Notes under the pieces: model-generated
What the model saw: only the letters and a program-made list of their open reading frames with translations
Told to the model about the DNA's origin: nothing
Database searches by the model: none
Shown here: positions 61,999 through 64,000 of the stretch, in pieces
Layout: every line of letters begins with the position of its first letter
How positions within the stretch are numbered: position 1 is the first letter of the stretch
Translations under genes and position numbers: made by a program
DNA from: Orientallactaga sibirica
Taxonomy: Eukaryota; Chordata; Mammalia; Rodentia; Dipodidae
Direction of reading: 5' to 3'
Assembly (NCBI GenBank): GCA_036365145.1
Contig: JAEOAD010002279.1
Coordinates: forward strand, 3,095,001-3,159,000
Length of the DNA stretch: 64,000 nt

Positions 61999-62348
61999 AA
62001 ACAGCAGTACTATTTAATTTATCCTAAATGCCTGGCCACATTATGATTTGGGGATCCAGGTTTCCTTCACATGAAGCCGGCATCCTGAGTATATGACGGT
62101 TCAGTGTTTCTCTATCTCACATAATACATGTCAACTCTGTCCACATTTAGACCCCTCCCCTAAGAGAAAGCTCTCTACCTTTGCAGCCACAGCACTTTTC
62201 ATGCACACCTGGCCCCTCCCCTTTGGAGTGCAGCAGCCCTCCCAGCCTGCCAAACACCTGCCCCCCCCCCCCCGGTTCTCCCCTCTGCCTGGAAAGCCTT
62301 CCTTCTCCTCTGGCTTGAGCAAGGAGGAGCTACCAATTGGGGCTATCT

Positions 62349-62466
62349 TTTATTTATTTATATATTTATTTATTTGACAGAGAAAGAGGGAGAGAGATTG
62401 ACAGAGAGAGACAGAAAGAGAGAGAATAGGCATGCCAGAGCCTCCAGCCACTGCAAACAAACTCCT
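62349..62466 (-). repeat. tRNA-derived SINE, type I, cut at the duplication junction
   Basis: Tail, GA-rich part and CTGCAAACAAACTCC present; head absent. Confidence 0.92.
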
Positions 62467-62469
62467 GAT

Positions 62470-63952
62470 CTAACTTCTGCTGATGGTAATCTCACTGGAC
62501 AGACATGTCATGTCCAGTTTCAGAAGAGGCTGGTATGCTGGCAGGCGGGACAGGAGTGTGAACAGGATCCAGTGTAACGATGACTCTGTGCTAATGAGCA
62601 CACGATAGTATCGGGAGATGGTGGAAGGTTTTAGGGGACAAGAAGGAGGAAACGGGAGCATTGGAAACATGTCCTGGAAAGAGCAATTGGGACTGTATAC
62701 CTCTCCTCGCTTTTCCTTTTGCATCCTGGATGCTACGTGATGGACATCTCCCTCTGCCACATACTCCTGCCGTTCTGTCTACGGGGCTCACAGCAATGCA
62801 CCGTGGGCCAACATCCCCACAACTGTGAGCCAAACCAAACCTGTGCTCTTTGTAAGCGGTCTCGGGAATTTCATGATGGTAGCAAAAAGCGAGTAATACT
62901 TGGGGGTGGTTATCCCCATATTTCAATCGGCTGTAAAGCCGTGAGGATTAGCGGCAAGGGTGGTAAAAATATTCACCGTGTGGTACCCAGAGAATAGAAA
63001 ATTTTTTTTTTTTTTTAAGGAGGCCAAGTTGGGATTGCACAGCGCCAGTTTCTAATCCATTCGTGGTTTACAGTCCCTTACATCCTAATTACCTGGGCAT
63101 GGGATCAAACACATCGCTTCAATGAGAGACTAAATGAGCCAAAAGAACTACATTGAAAAAGTCAGGGGAAGAAAACAGGAGAGAGGAAGGGAAAGATGGA
63201 GAAAGAGAGAGAAAGAACCAGAAGGAAGAAGGGAGAAAAAGTAAAACAGGGCTGGAGAGATGGCTTGGCGGTTAAGGCGCTGGGTTGTGAAGCCTAAGGA
63301 CCCAGGGTCGACTCTCCAGATTCCACGTAAACCAGATGCACAAAGATGAGGCAAGCACAGGGTCGCACATGCCCACAAGGTGGCATAAGTGTCTGGAGTT
63401 CGATTGCAACAGATGAGGCCCTGGTGTGTCAATTCTCTCTCTCTCTCTGTCTCTAAAATGAAATTTTAAAAAGAAAGAAAAACAGCAGTACTATTTAATT
63501 TATCCTAAATGCCTGGCCACATTATGATTTGGGGATCCAGGTTTCCTTCACATGAAGCCGGCATCCTGCGTATATGACGGTTCAGTGTTTCTCCATCTCC
63601 CATAATACATGCCAACTCTGTCCACATTTAGACCCCTCCCTAAGAGAAAGCTCTCTACCTTTGCAGCCACAGACTTTTCATGCACACCTGGCCCCTCCCC
63701 TTTGGAGTGCAGCAGCCCTCCCAGCCTGCCAAACACCTGCCCCCCCCCCCGGTTCTCCCCTCTGCCTGGAAAGCCTTCCTTCTCCTCTGGCTTGAGCAAG
63801 GAGGAGCTACCAATTGGGGCTATCTTTTATTTATTTATATATTTATTTATTTGACAGAGAAAGAGGGAGAGAGATTGACAGAGAGAGACAGAAAGAGAGA
63901 GAATAGGCATGCCAGAGCCTCCAGCCACTGCAAACAAACTCCAGATGCATAC
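62470..63952. repeat. 1.48-kb tandem duplication, copy B
   Basis: Same orientation, abutting copy A. Beyond the unit end the sequence continues with the rest of the type I SINE (AGATGCATACGCC...), so copy B holds the original right boundary. Confidence 0.95.
63247..63480 (+). repeat. tRNA-derived SINE, type III (within copy B)
   Basis: Counterpart of 61766-61998, with scattered substitutions. Confidence 0.93.
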
Positions 63953-64000
63953 GCCACCTTGTGCATCTGGCTTATGTGGGTCCTGGGGGGAGTCAGACCT
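63830..64000 (-). repeat. tRNA-derived SINE, type I, running off the window
   Basis: Complete on its 3' side. The window ends in the B-box region. Confidence 0.92.

Larger units (their letters stand above)
60987..62469. repeat. 1.48-kb tandem duplication, copy A
   Basis: Unit from CTAACTTCTGCTGATGG to CAAACAAACTCC, repeated at 62470-63952 with an offset of 1483 bp and about 1-2% differences. Contains one type III SINE and the first part of a minus-strand type I SINE, cut off mid-element at the junction, where four bases (TGAT) fit neither side. Confidence 0.95.

Overview
The window looks like repeat-saturated, non-coding mammalian DNA from a rodent, most likely a jerboa or related dipodoid. 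Rodent origin rests on about 35 B1 (7SL-derived) SINEs, two B4-like (ID+B1) SINEs and about 60 copies of a tRNA-derived SINE. That SINE has a clear pol III A box (TGGCTTAGCGG) and B box (GGTTCGATTCC), a CT-rich region and an AAATAAATAAA tail. Its head resembles the B2 superfamily. From memory it matches the DIP family of Dipodoidea; I could not search this. MIR fragments, MLT1-type MaLR LTRs and old L1 3' ends give the mammalian background. I find no gene I can name. One short open region behind a splice-acceptor-like sequence (43609-43829) is the only coding candidate. The window is best read as intergenic or deep intronic.

Layout. 1-5 kb: SINEs, one split by a solo LTR (1533-1917), one SINE inside another (3775-4187), an (AT)n tract and a pyrimidine microsatellite. 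5-20 kb: alternating tRNA SINEs, B1s and MIR remnants, with stacks such as 11891-12710 and a MaLR LTR holding two SINEs (16790-17670). 20-25 kb: a three-SINE stack (20685-21376) and a 1.1-kb nest bounded by one 19-bp target-site duplication (22231-23386). 25-32 kb: the largest repeat-poor stretches, plus a three-SINE pile-up using one target sequence repeatedly (30281-30957). 32-42 kb: MaLR fragments, a rodent-type L1 3'UTR family (34765, 36650, 37131; also 50298 and 55797), and a 290-bp purine microsatellite (39129-39420). 44-46.6 kb: a 1.11-kb direct tandem duplication. 47-52 kb: an MLT1 LTR, a four-SINE stack, and old L1s carrying a solo LTR that itself carries a younger L1 (49610-51260). 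52-60 kb: B1/SINE clusters with long microsatellites. 60.99-63.95 kb: a second direct tandem duplication, with a 1.48-kb unit, running almost to the window end.

How it fits together. Target-site duplications (TSDs) can be read directly for dozens of elements, so the order of insertion can be reconstructed at many loci. I call three tRNA-SINE subtypes. Type I is the short form. Type II has the insert GCAAGGGCGCAATGCCGCAC followed by CCACAAGGGGGCGC. Type III has a GAGGCAAG...GGTCGCACATGCC segment. The strongest biological signal is that type II and some type III copies contain a sequence almost identical to the CTCF core motif. This SINE family may therefore have spread CTCF sites in this lineage, as B2 did in mouse and rat. 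That is inference until tested.
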